Shown one piece after another: positions 50,281 through 60,829 of a stretch of DNA of 64,000 nt. Source of the stretch: Leptoclinus maculatus (lineage: Eukaryota; Chordata; Actinopteri; Perciformes; Stichaeidae); the NCBI GenBank assembly GCA_032191485.1, contig JAVDOI010000044.1, forward strand, positions 946,001 to 1,010,000. Reading direction: 5' to 3'. The notes below the pieces were generated by a model. It searched no databases. It was not told the DNA's origin and worked only from the letters and a program-made list of their open reading frames with translations. Both the position numbers and the translations under genes were made by a program. Positions within the stretch are counted from its first letter, which is position 1. Every line of letters begins with the position of its first letter.

Positions 50281-51740
50281 GCATCGCCCCTCCTAAATCT
50301 TTTCAGTCACTTAAAGTGTAAACGGTGTAACGTGTACACTCGTAAAAAAAAGCTGGTCTTAAATCAAGTGGCGGAAAAAGGCAGTTGTAGAGGAAATGTA
50401 TTCATAGCTGATCTCTTCGAGGTAGCAGAGGAACCTTTTGTTCCTCAAATAGAGGCCGAAGTCCTTATTTAGAGAGGCCTGATTTCTCCTGATTGAATAT
50501 AATTGATTGATTGATTGTTGTACTTTCGTGTCATGCATACAACATGCCGAACCCTCGTGGGTTCATAAGACACCAGATATACGCTGCAGTGGTCAAACAT
50601 TTCATTCAATTACAAAACTACATGTTATTTCACCGCTTGGCCTTAAGCTAAATATTCTTCTCTCGTCTCCCAGGCTCGGCAAATGAAATCTGTTTATTTC
50701 TTCTTATCTGAGTCTTGTTTTTTTATTTGAGATGTTAGGTGTCTTTTCGTATCCTAGCAGGACATGATACATTCCTACCACATCGACATGCGAGTGTATA
50801 ATCACCACAGATCTCTCCCACTGACGGGCGTTTGACCTATCAACGCGGAGCTATGGGCCACGGCGTCTCGATTGTCTGTGTACTTGTAGCCTCTGGTTGA
50901 GTTTCGTTGACATTTTCTGCCATAATGTCACATCTAAACCAAGCCCTCGGGGGATAAACGCTGGAGCACATCGCCACGGCCCAAAGATGGGCCTTCTTCA
51001 TTAGGAATGCACAGAGCAGTGGACATGAAACCCCTCATGGACGGACAATACGGTGACCTTCTGCATCCAGGCATGACATCTCTCCCAGAGAGCCAAGCAT
51101 CCGTGACGTGTTGCGCACCTAAAAACCGTCCATTCGACCTCTGTGTTCTGCAATAATTGACTACTGCAGAGGTAACAACCCCTCAGCCACAACAGTTAAT
51201 CACAGAGCTTCTGTGGTAGCGTCCCCCTGTGTGCCAGCGCTGCCAAAAACAGGTAGATAAAAGTCTGCTGAGAGCTGATTGCCGCCTGTGGTTAATACAG
51301 CCGTAAATGACTTAACAATTAGGAGTGCCCAGCGGAGAGACCGACCTGCTTTCTGGCAGAGGAAGTAAAGAACTGGTTGACCGTTGAGGCGCAACATGAA
51401 GTGTTGAGTCCTCTCGACGCTGAAGGACAACTACACAGATGAGAGTCTGCTGCTGTTAACTATAATTATAACTATTCAAAACAGTTTGAATCACCTCATC
51501 CCCTGCAACAGCAGCCAGAAAGTGCAGGACGGATCTAACGGGAACGTACCCTGTCAAATATTTCCTCCCTGATGCTTTTCAATCCCTCGTGGCCCTTGTG
51601 GTCCGTTTCACAAAAGGGATTTGTGAGCACTGCTTACATGCAGATTTCAAATTGGGGCGGCGTCATAAATTACTGGAGCTTGTTAATTGCAGTTAGCTTT
51701 GCAAGTCCTGCAGGGCTCTTGCATGCTTATGCATGGGTTG

Positions 51741-52130
51741 CAATAATTATTAGAGTGCCTACGATACCAGTATTGTAAATGCCTCCGATGCAGCCTAAAA
51801 TGTTGGATCAGTCTATGCGGCAATCTTTTATCCCGTTATCATATCATTTATCAGCTCATTTACGCTACACAGGAACAACATGTGTCACCCGCTACTCGAT
51901 CCGTACATCCTGCCTGATCGGTTCTGCACATGTGCAAACTCTGACTACACACCAGTGGTTAAACACTCTAGTGCTGGAGAAGAGCTAGTTAATGTTAGCT
52001 GTTAGCTCCATTCTTCAGCCAAGCAGGACTGTTAACAGCTAACGTATACGGAGGTAAAACTAATATAAATATATTTGGTTTTAACACACTGGTATTGTAT
52101 CGGTACTCCACATCAGCCGATCAGGAAGGA
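51741..52130. mobile_element. Diverged dispersed repeat, copy 1 of a local pair
   Basis: ACGATACCAGTATTG, AAATGCCTCCGATGCAGCC followed by TAAAATG, and ATCCCGTTATCATATCATT then ATCAGCT match a segment at 57703-57975 with small differences. An 11-bp inverted repeat (GTTAGCTGTTA 51994-52004, TAACAGCTAAC 52033-52043) lies towards its right end. The TGGTATTGTATCGGTACT words at about 52090 resemble the family's outer part. Non-coding; I recognise the wording from teleost repeats but not the class. Confidence 0.6.
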
Positions 52131-52543
52131 AATAATGGTATCTCTAATAATAATATTGTATTGATTTTTGAAATGTGTCAAAAATATACAGGAGAGGGAA
52201 TTATCTCCATGCTGCAAATTGCAACTTGCATGTTGTAAAAGTTGAAATGGGCCCCAGGTGCTGTTTCATGACTCAAATATGTTGTGGTCTTAATGCCCCA
52301 CTATGACAAAAAGACTTCCCCAAGTGTGTACTATACTGAATACTGAATAAAAAGTATAGATTTGTCTGGAATGCAGCAGGGTTGTGAGTGTTCTTGGATG
52401 GCCTTCTAGGAAATGTAGGACTGAGTAGTAGAATGCAATTCACATCGTACAAGTATCCACGAGTGTATTTATTCATAGCAAGGCCGTCAATCTTGATACG
52501 GCAGTCGTCTCCCTCTGATAACCTTCGTCTTCTTGCTCCTCAG

Positions 52544-53229
52544 GTGATAAGGATGTAGATGAGTACTACATGAGGAAGCATCACCATCCTGACTTTGGCG
52601 GCCGTGGTCCGACCCACATGGTGAAGCTGAATGCAGATCCCCCGCAGCATCATCACCAGCAGCATCAGCAGCAGCATCAGCAGCAGCAGCAGCAGCAGCA
52701 TCAGCAGCAGCAGCATCAGCAGCATCAGCAGCAGCAGCACCAGCGTCCCCGCCGAGTCCAGAGGGCCATGTCCCAGGACCATGTCCTGTCTCCCCCCAGG
52801 ACGCCACGCCGCGGGGATTACGGCTTATCTTCGTACGGCGTCATGGCGGCCACCGCGTACAGCAGCAGCCGCCACCTCTCGGAGGAGCAGCTGCTGTCGG
52901 CGGACCGCCTCCACTCCCAGGATCCCCTGCTGTCCCCGGCGATGAGGCGCGACAAGTTTCGGGAGAAGGCGATGGCGCGGGCGATGTCGCACGCCGACAT
53001 GCTGATGCCCGTCACGCCAGTCATGGACCGCCACAAGATGACCAAGATGCACTCTCAACCCACTGCCTCTAACGACTCCTACAACACGCTGACGGTCAAC
53101 CACCAAGCGACCACGTCTAAGAGGCAGGCGTTTGCCTCCCGACGAACACACACGGTGGACCACCTACAGTACATTCCCGGCCATCACCACACATACCGCA
53201 CTGCCAGTAAGAACGAGGTAACTGTTTAA
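52544..53229 (+). CDS. shisa6: Shisa6 last exon: C-terminal tail with PDZ ligand
   Basis: The acceptor ends TTGCTCCTCAG at 52543. GT completes the split Ser codon, followed by 227 codons and TAA at 53227-53229. Counted from the first full codon, the segments are: DKDVDEYYMRKHHHPDF (1-17), a Gln/His-only tract (34-66), MSQDHVLSPPRTPRR, SEEQLLSADRLHSQDPLLSP, a basic/Met-rich stretch with MSHADMLMPVTPVMDRHKM, SNDSYNTL, KRQAFASRRTHTVDHLQYIP and the terminal KNEVTV. The last four residues, EVTV, are a class I PDZ ligand; in Shisa6 this motif anchors the receptor complex to PSD-95. The first Met in this frame (52570) is internal, so no start belongs here. GC at third positions is clearly higher than in the flanking introns. 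Confidence 0.93.
52645..52743 (+). repeat. shisa6: CAG/CAT coding microsatellite: 33-residue Gln/His tract
   Basis: Thirty-three consecutive codons are only CAG (Gln), CAT or CAC (His): 24 Gln and 9 His, with the longest pure run seven Gln. It lies between KLNADPP and RPRRVQRAMSQDH in the cytoplasmic tail. Almost all codons are CAG or CAT, so the DNA itself is a slippage-prone trinucleotide repeat, not just a biased protein segment. As I remember mammalian Shisa6, this position has only a short Gln-containing linker, which suggests a lineage-specific expansion. Confidence 0.93.
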
Positions 53230-53798
53230 CCGCTGAGTGGTTGGCTGAAGGATTCCTGAGACACACCAAGGACGTCAAGGGAAATCTCCTGAGCAGATAC
53301 GTTCTGTCTTCGTATGACAACAACCTCCTACATTCAAAAAAACGTCCTGCTTTTTAGCACAAGCTTCCTGTGTCATCCAGAATCGACCCCGGCAAAGACT
53401 TCTCTCTCTTAGAGCATCATAAGGGCTTTGCGCGTTGACACAAAGACGGATCCTTCATGTCACACGTTTGACAGCCTGAAGAAAGTATTTTTTAAACTCG
53501 ACATGGGACTGGCAGGGAATTGTATCAACTTTATAAATATATAAATATACTATATTTACTATTTGTATTTTCAGTCCTTGTTATAGCTTTAGAGATTGAC
53601 TGATGTAAGCACTTCAAGAGGTGCCCCTTAAAATTGCCCCATTTCAGCGATGAAGTGGATTTGTGGGTTAAAAAGCACAATTAATGAATTCCCTTTTTTC
53701 CCTTTGGTTCATTTTACTCTTCTTCTTTGGTAAACGGCCAGAACATATCAGCTTATTAGTAAAAACAGAGATTATTTCTGTTGCATACAATAGAAGAT

Positions 53799-53806
53799 TG
53801 TAAATA
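53799..53806 (+). promoter_or_regulatory. Pumilio-type RNA element TGTAAATA
   Basis: The octamer matches the PUF consensus UGUANAUA, which Pumilio proteins bind in neuronal 3' UTRs to repress or localise mRNA. It lies 570 nt after the stop codon, inside every version of the 3' UTR considered here. A single octamer can occur by chance. Confidence 0.35.
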
Positions 53807-54074
53807 GGCTAAATTAGCGGCATTAAAACAAGAAAAGCTGGCCTTTTTTGATATTATCGTTTTGTTTTTTCTCCCACCTGGAATCTATCCTGGATTCCCA
53901 ATTAATAATTTTCATTTTAGATAAGGCAAAAATCGATTTATTTCCACAGATGTCTGCAAAATATGTGGATGTAATATGTATATGGGGAGTATTTTTTTCT
54001 GTTTTACCTCTGCTTGTAGCATAGAATGATGAGAATGAAAAAAAACATTGGAATAGAATAGGAGTAGAACGGAC

Positions 54075-54080
54075 ATTAAA
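54075..54080 (+). terminator. Candidate proximal poly(A) signal ATTAAA
   Basis: ATTAAA is followed by CTGGTGATTGTTGTTCC, a GU-rich element at suitable spacing, predicting cleavage near 54095-54105. This would leave the 54167-54250 hairpin outside the shortest transcript. Confidence 0.45.
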
Positions 54081-54150
54081 CTGGTGATTGTTGTTCCACG
54101 TATCCCTAAAGTGTTGCTCGCCGGGAAGAGAGCGGACGAAGCGGACGAAG

Positions 54151-54250
54151 CTACACTATATTAAGTGTAGCATTAAAGCGTGGTGGAATTAGCGATCTAG
54201 CTAACTAGCCAGCTTACCGTTAGCTTAATTCCACCATGCTTTAATGCTAC
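54151..54250 (+). repeat. Two nested hairpins, including a 25-bp arm inverted repeat
   Basis: Arms 54167-54191 and 54226-54250 are reverse complements at 24 of 25 positions; the one difference is a G:U pair if transcribed from the + strand. Inside, 54199-54205 (AGCTAAC) pairs with 54219-54225 (GTTAGCT), leaving a 7-nt bulge on the 5' side and a 13-nt loop. Just before it, CTACACT (54151-54157) pairs with AGTGTAG (54164-54170), which overlaps the start of the long arm, so two folds compete. A 9-nt direct duplication (AGCGGACGA) lies at 54131-54148. It could be a folded UTR element, a miRNA-like precursor or a small MITE; no target-site duplication was recognised. Confidence 0.8.
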
Positions 54251-54825
54251 CCTGGTTACAGGAAATAAGCTGAACAAATTTGCCACTCATCTGGAGATAG
54301 ATATGTGCTTTCCTACTCTATGACAAGAGTGTGTGGATGAAGCATTAGGTTGTAAAAGTGTATGCATTTATTTTATAAGCTTTGTTACTTTACTTCTCCA
54401 CTGCTGGTTTTAATCGTACTGTAAAACATCACCTCAGTGAGACCGCGACTTCCCTTAAGTCGGTTTAGTTTATACAGAAGTTGTTAGCAATGGCAATGAT
54501 ACACATAAAAATGGCCGCCGCTCACCCTGCTACGTTTGTTTGCATGGGAATGTCTGTTCTACTCTATTCTATTTCTATGGAAACAACCTTTTACCACTGC
54601 CGACTGGCAGCTTCAATTAGATGAATTTCTGTTCACACATTACTCCATCATCCACGAGGATGTCCCGCCCACTCTGCTCGCTTCCATCTCTACAGATCAG
54701 GTACCCGTTATGTCGGAGCTCGTAGTTTTGTGACGCCGTGTTGACTGAAACAATCAAAAGGACGTCATAATCGCTAGTCAGTCAAGCATTAATTAAAACT
54801 GTGAACTGTTTGTCCAGATGTTTTC

Positions 54826-54831
54826 ATTAAA
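54826..54831 (+). terminator. Candidate poly(A) signal ATTAAA
   Basis: ATTAAA is followed by a T/G-containing stretch (TTATTGTATGG, then CATGTGCTC). It would give a 3' UTR of about 1.6 kb that includes the 54167-54250 hairpin. Confidence 0.35.
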
Positions 54832-56676
54832 GCAATGCCTTATTGTATGGAATCTCATGTGCTCTTAATTGAACAATCGTGCTTTTATCGCTCGTCCCGT
54901 TGTCTTAGCTTTTTGTTCAATATTATGGATCATAGTTTACCAGTAGAACCTGGACAGTGATGGATGATACAGTACATATACCTCAAAAACTCTAAATTCA
55001 ATTAAAGGAGTCTCAAACTTTAGGAAAACAATCAATACGTACTAGAGGGTATTTCTATTCGAACTGTGTCACATTAACTGAATCAGCTTTGTTGTAGGTT
55101 CATGGGCTCATAGGTGCTTTTTGTTTTCAGCAGTTTGGTCAGGTCGGATTAGGGCCTCTGGTCTGTTTTAAAATGACTAATACCTGACTGGATCCAAATG
55201 GACTCTCTATCGGCTCTGATCCAACGGTGGCTCATGATCACTGCAGGAGAATAACTTTTATTTTTAACACCGATGGATTATGTGAGGTGCATGAAAGAGT
55301 ATCATGCGACTGTTGAGACAGACAAAAGTAAGTCTCAAGTCTATAATTCCAGATTTAAAGCTAAGGTAGTAATGTACTGTAGAAACATTTTTGTTATACT
55401 TGTCAAAATTCGTATTACATCCCTACAGGAATCAAAAAAACCAAATGCTCCTACCTACCTGTTGACCATGTTTGTTGTTTATGTGCATAATGATCATTTT
55501 TGGAGTCTCTTTAGAGGAAGGCCTGAAAGAACCCTAACCCTTAAAGAGAAGCACGGGACTTTTGATGAAACGTTGACATAGTGGCCAAACAGTGGAATTA
55601 TAACTTCCTGGTCGGTCACGTAAAGCCATTGGGCCCAAAAACATCCATACACATACAAGACATCTGTAAATCAGTGGATACATTCTTTTGAAGTAAATCA
55701 TTTTCCTGATACGAACGCTTGAATAGTCATTAGGTCCTAAAATTAGCTGAATCCAGAGTTACTCTCCCTCCGAGAACAAGGCTAAACCGTGTGCTGGGAG
55801 GCGGGGCTAAAGGAAATTCTAGTGAGCGTGCTCTATGGGCCCGATAATGTGGAAGATCGTTGGAAGATCCGGGCAATTTTATTACTGGAAGTCAAACTTT
55901 TTTTTGCTTAATGCGCCACTGAGCAACTTTTATAGCAATGAACGTGGCCACGCCTCCAATGCTGTATCTTTATACGTCTGCTGTGTTGTTGACTTTTTCA
56001 TTAGAATTAGCAACAGTTGGAGCTGCAAGCTACTTTTATCGGAAAATAATTATCAACACTGGGCTGGATTTTCAGCTGGATAATGTTTAAAATCTAGCGT
56101 ACTCTTGTAAGTTTCACCAATGTTACCTACCCAAGCTTTTAAGTCCCAAATCAAGATGAGTGAGTCCAGAATGCGGACCCATGAAGACCTCTACTAAAGA
56201 GTCCAAAGAGACAATATGCTTGTTTTTTTTACCCTCAAACTGTTTGAAAATAAACAATCTTTCAGTATGAAAATCTTTGTATTTCCTAGACTTGCACTGT
56301 CCATTTCCTAAAATGCCAAGAACAATTATGAAATCCTCTTAGAGATCCACATTGATCAGATGAAAACCTTAATGTACCAGTAAAACAACAGGAACATTGC
56401 TGTTTCTATGATCAGATATTTAAGTTGTACGCTGTATATAAAGAATACGATAAGTTATTTGTGATTGGAACAACCGTAGGAAAGCAATGTCTCATTACAC
56501 ATAAATCCATGGGTATGTTGCAATTTCTTCATCTGTCTATGTTGTGTTTTTAATAATTGATGACCTTGTAGGGATGTGGAAAGTTGGCCAAATTAATTCA
56601 ACAAATTCATTTTCTTTAATTTATCGTAACTTTGATGTGCTGATTTCCTTTTTTTTTCAATGCCAGGACTGTATTT

Positions 56677-56684
56677 TGTACATA
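56677..56684 (+). promoter_or_regulatory. Pumilio-type RNA element TGTACATA
   Basis: It matches UGUANAUA and sits in the AT-rich context GTATTTTGTACATATAATG. It matters only if the transcript extends to the distal poly(A) signal at 57130. Confidence 0.3.
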
Positions 56685-56863
56685 TAATGTGTTTTTTGGA
56701 GGTAATGAAGTACATTTGATAGCTATGGGTGAGAGAGGGTGTTATTTCTTCAGTAGACTGCTTCAGAGGGATATCTGTACCCTTCCACCTCGCTCAAATA
56801 ATCTAATCAAACTTCTTGTCACTTAATTAATAATGATGTCATCCCAAGACCCTTATTATCTAT

Positions 56864-56871
56864 GTGCAATA
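56864..56871 (+). promoter_or_regulatory. miR-25/32/92-type 8-mer seed match
   Basis: GTGCAATA is the full 8-mer complement (seed plus A) of the miR-25/32/92/363/367 seed, which is known in vertebrates. It is relevant only if the long 3' UTR is used, and chance is a real alternative for one site. Confidence 0.3.
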
Positions 56872-57129
56872 TTTGCTCGTCGTGCAGCATAACTATAGCC
56901 ACTTCTAAAATGTTGTGAGGTTCATTCGCTGCCATAAAGGCGTTGTTGTCCTTTTTCCATTTAGAGCTGTTGTCTTTAATAGTCAAAGAGGAGGTTTGTT
57001 TTGTAATAGACCGAGATGTGGTGTGAATGAAACAGGTGTCTGTGTAATTGCACAAATAACTGGAAGGTTAAAGGCTTCAAAACAACAAAATACAACTGTT
57101 CTTGTGCATTTTCTGTTTGTTTACAAACT

Positions 57130-57135
57130 ATTAAA
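57130..57135 (+). terminator. Candidate distal poly(A) signal ATTAAA
   Basis: ATTAAA is followed within 20 nt by CATGTGTGTTGTATAC, the best GU-rich downstream element of the three candidates. Upstream 56.6-57.1 kb is AT-rich, without recognisable repeat, and reads like UTR. It would give a 3' UTR of about 3.9 kb, common for synaptic genes. Confidence 0.4.
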
Positions 57136-57702
57136 GCACATCATGTGTGTTGTATACATCGAATTAATCCCTGACATATTCATGGAATAAGGACTTCCCC
57201 ACATTGTGCAAAATAATGCAGATGTAAAAATGTTACGGTCCAGTTTTGAGTCATAAATCCTGGAGGTGAGCCGGTGTTCTTACTGTCGGCTCAGTCGACC
57301 AAATTAATTACATTTCGGACGTGAGTTTGGTTAAAAGTTTTAAAGTGAGAACATTTCTTCAGTAAGACGAAACAGGCTAGAGGTATTAGTATTCACGCCG
57401 TTGCACAATGATCATTCTACTGTTGAGTGAACTTGATTCTTTTTCTACTTTTAAATAATCAAAATTAGCTGTCAGCAGTATAGAGAGCTAAAGTTATGGC
57501 TTTCTGTTCCACCAGCTTAGGAAACTCACTGCAGATTTAGAACTTCTTTCAAGAGTGTTCCTTCACTTTTTCATATATAAGACAATTCTACATCCACTGC
57601 AGCAGTAAATGAAACCGTTATGATTTTAACAAAGTTAAACAACGATTACCTTGTGAGTACAGAAGCACCAAAAGGCTGTATTCTTTTAGTTCTTGGAGCT
57701 GT

Positions 57703-57975
57703 TACGAGAGTTGTTCTGATACCAATGACTGCAACAGAAATGCCTCCGATACAGCTTAAAATGCTGTTCGGCTATTGGCGAGTATACAAGCCTTTAGACC
57801 GATCCGCCATCCCGTTATCAGATCATTCATCAGCTACGTTAAGAAACGGTCGCTGTGTCTGAAGTCAGTGATGGAAGTAGCTAACGCTTCTTTCTCGTCT
57901 CTGTTGAGAGTTGCACAACGTCGGTACCGATCGGGCAGGGGCTAGTGTAGAGCGTAACGTTAGCAAGAGCAAGCA
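57703..57975. mobile_element. Diverged dispersed repeat, copy 2 of a local pair
   Basis: It shares GATACCA, AAATGCCTCCGATACAGC followed by TTAAAATG, and ATCCCGTTATCAGATCATT then ATCAGCT with 51741-52130. A further piece, CTGGTATCGGATCG (about 58172), may be its outer end. It lies in the same orientation as copy 1 and is non-coding. Confidence 0.6.
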
Positions 57976-59267
57976 ATATGGCAACATTTTATTACTGGAA
58001 AATCTGTCAAACTGGATAATAAAAGAAAGCTCTATGACATTGGTTCCCTGTATGTATTTGTTTATGTCTTATGAAGGGTTTGAACCTGAGCCAGACCTGA
58101 GCACTGAAAGCAAATCACATCCATACACGGTTAGTAACATACAGTAGTTAAAAAAAAGAATAATACATGCACTGGTATCGGATCGTTATCGGTAAGGATG
58201 AAATGTTATCGGATTTTATAGTTGCTACGATTGTCAATAGGATTTTGAATGAGGTTTTCCTACCTCTGGAACAGAACGCTGAAGTTTGTCTAATTTGTTC
58301 ATTATACTTAACATTTACCATTTGTTTTGTTGGTGGTGTAACTCCTTTAGCTTATGTACGTTTATCCATAAAAGGTAAGACTTGGGTTCCCAGTCATTTT
58401 GACTCTTCCCGTTGCTTTGCCTCCTCCATCACAGGGTTGTTTTTGCATTTCATCAAAGAGAGCACAGATTAACTTTGTTAACGGTTCAACGGCGGTGCAA
58501 CCGTAAACGTAATTGAATGTGGCACTTGAGAAGTGATGCTTTTCAGTTCTCACACTATCAAAAGACTAACGGAGTTAAAGCAATCTCAGGATGTGATTGA
58601 ACAACCATTTACTTAGAGGCGGTCTTTGTGAGGTTTTATCTCCAATCCCTTTATCTTGTAGTCGGTTAAAAGATGTGTTCAAAAGGCGACTTCTATTTTC
58701 CTTTGCGTTGTTGTTCCCGACACGCAGCTCCATCTGTGATCATTATGTCCAAGAATGCAAGTCGATACTAGTGACCTTGTGGACAAAGTTGTTCCGCCCC
58801 CAAGTCTCTTTGGAGAGAAAAACTGATATGTGCACAATCAATAAAGACACAATGGAACCGTTCCCAAAGGATGCGTCATCCGTGTAGTGAATATTGAGAC
58901 TTGCCTACCATTTTTGAGATTATTGTTTTGTTTTTAATTCAATTTTCTTGATTGCTTTGTGCTGTTGTTTTATGTTAGGGGGGCGGTTATGTGCGTCCGG
59001 AGAGGATTTTATTTTGCAGGTCTCCCTGCCTCAACCTTCAAAGAGAATTGCCAAGAAACGTGTTTAAAAACTTCTGAACAGGCTTCTGCTGCGTACCTTG
59101 GTTAGTGGAAAAAAGAATCACATTTCTTTTTTCACCAACACATGCAAAGAATACTAAAATATTTTTCAAAACTGCACAAAAAAACACTAGAAAGACAGTA
59201 GTGAAGTGTCCGTTGGGAGCCGTCTATTGCTTGGCTCCAGTTATTGCTGCTTACAGCGTTGTCTGGG

Positions 59268-59322
59268 TGGGCGTTCCCGTTCGTTGCACGTTTGGAACGT
59301 GTGCAACGAACGGGAACGCCCA
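59268..59322. repeat. Perfect 22-bp hairpin with an 11-nt loop
   Basis: 59268-59289 and 59301-59322 are exact reverse complements (arm begins TGGGCGTTCCCG, ends GTTGCAC). The loop GTTTGGAACGT can extend pairing through ACGTT/AACGT with a small bulge. It is GC-rich in an AT-rich setting. The base directly outside each arm is G and does not pair. Such exactness implies recent origin or selection. Confidence 0.92.
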
Positions 59323-60829
59323 GCTGTAAAAATGAACTCAAATCAATAACTTAATTATATTAATAATAAATATAAGGGGCTGTAAAGCCTCACCGAGGAC
59401 AACATGTTCAAGTCCGCAGAGCCCTGAAGCTCCGCCCCTGCTGCTACACAGAACGCCGTTCTCTAACTTAGTCAAAGTTTATTAATATTAGAGTGTGCCC
59501 GAATTGCACCAAATCCGACATAGCACTCTATGGGATCCCCAGCAAAACACCCACCAAGTGTGCCGTAGATCGGGCAGACGGTTCTCAAGGTATGCGAAGG
59601 ACACACAGACAGACAGACATCCCTTGTTCTATCATTAGATATCCCAACCTCCTTTTCGCCTCACAAGCTACAAACTTTTGTTGTACATCTGGTCACTGAC
59701 ACCATCAACAAAAAAGCATCGAGACTCCTATTTCATCTATGACACATGTATTAATACCCACTGTTCCCATCACATCCTGGGCCGTCTGAAACCTCCTTGA
59801 AATTCATAGAGGACTGAGCGGCCAATGCATTTCTCACAATACCAGACAAAAGTGTATGGTTGCAACAGTGCACAGAGACAAATGGGCAGATAGCAAATGG
59901 AGGTTGTTTCAATTTCCTTCAACACACGACCATTTGCATTTAGATGGAAAAAAAAAGGAGCAAGGTTATTTGGACAAATGTGGCCCAAATGGAGGAGCAA
60001 CGGTCAAATGTTTGGCCATTAAAGAATTTAGTTATTGTACTTATCATGTGAAGTATGTCACTACGCTGCTTCAATGATCCTGAGCATCACAAACGACCAT
60101 TCTTTATCTATTTACTATCCAAAAAGGTGCTCCTGTGTGTATTATAACATGCGCTGTTATTATCAGTATTTTAACCATCAGAGGGGTTCGTCTGTGCCTC
60201 GAGGAAAAATACTATTCAAACTAAATGCCACTGCCAACAATGAAAAATATCCACATTTGTCCATAAATCTTCCCGTTCAGCCGTTGTGTATCACTGAAGT
60301 CTTGCTCTGATGGGATGACCTTTCCATTTTGTATGGAAGAAAACACATGCAGAGCTCAGGGATGAAGTCTGAACTTTACGCCTTTATTTCACGTTATTCT
60401 ATTATTCTTGAAATTGATTAGCCGGGTTGACTGGCAGAGTGAAGGATAAAAAAAAAAAAAAGGCTGCAGCTTACCTTATATATCACCGCCGACCTGATCC
60501 GATCAGAAGCGTCAAAACGGCGAGGGATAAGTTCTGCTCCGAGTGATTGATGTGCCAAACAAAGGACAGTGGGACCGGAGGAAGCCGGGTGGAACAGAGC
60601 CGATTCAACACAAACAAACAGTCTGACCAACAGGGGTTGAAGCTGCATGAACCAATATTGTTACGTTAAAGTTACTACAATTAACTTTTAACCGGTTATG
60701 AAACAATCTAAATGTCATACTGATGCCACTGTTTAATCAAGACGGGTGAAGATGGAAGGAAAAATTAATAATGGCCGACTTCTGTTTGATTTTAGAGAAT
60801 GGTCCCAAGAGACTTATTTTCAAGTCTAC

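Larger units (their letters stand above)
47716..52543 (+). other. 4828-nt intron before the last exon
   Basis: Bounded by GTAGGT (or GTAAAT at 47686) and CTCCTCAG. It holds a (TC)18 (49331-49366), a G-run after AAAAAATG (49561-49573), a (TG)26 (49697-49748), two enhancer-like blocks (47995-48130, 50090-50280) and a diverged repeat at 51741-52130. No further exon was found. Confidence 0.75.
2299..53229 (+). other. shisa6: shisa6 transcription unit, 3' part only
   Basis: Six exons join into one open frame of about 406 residues ending in EVTV. In the family, Shisa6-9 are single-pass AMPA-receptor auxiliary subunits of the excitatory synapse: a cysteine-rich ectodomain, one membrane helix, and a long cytoplasmic tail that binds PSD-95-type PDZ domains. 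Only the tail is encoded here. The juxtamembrane ALADILRQQGP block, the PPSYE motif, the YSS..RL..KD.DEYYMR block, MSQDHVLSP, LHSQDPLLSP, FASRR and YIPGHH segments match Shisa6 as I remember it, and fit Shisa9 or Shisa7 less well. Introns are 5541, 409, 36468, 2463 and 4828 nt. The promoter and N-terminal exons are off the left edge. Exons were found by eye from frame and splice sites, with no alignment run. Confidence 0.85.
53230..57155 (+). other. shisa6: Candidate 3' UTR of shisa6, end uncertain
   Basis: No coding frame resumes after the stop. The first 850 nt are AT-rich and UTR-like, with short AU-rich runs. Three poly(A) signals with plausible GU-rich downstream sequence lie at 54075, 54826 and 57130; no AATAAA is seen before 54075. 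The shortest 3' UTR would be about 0.87 kb and the longest about 3.9 kb. 55740-56010 resembles a diverged dispersed fish repeat, which argues mildly for a shorter UTR, but 56.6-57.15 kb again looks UTR-like, with a Pumilio-type site and a miR-92-type seed match. The ORFs here have no family features. Confidence 0.5.

Noticed and set aside
52487..52807. Minus-strand 106-residue Ala/Asp-rich ORF and Leu-rich frames across the CAG/CAT tract.
   Set aside because: Antisense and shifted readings of the coding CAG/CAT repeat in the last shisa6 exon.
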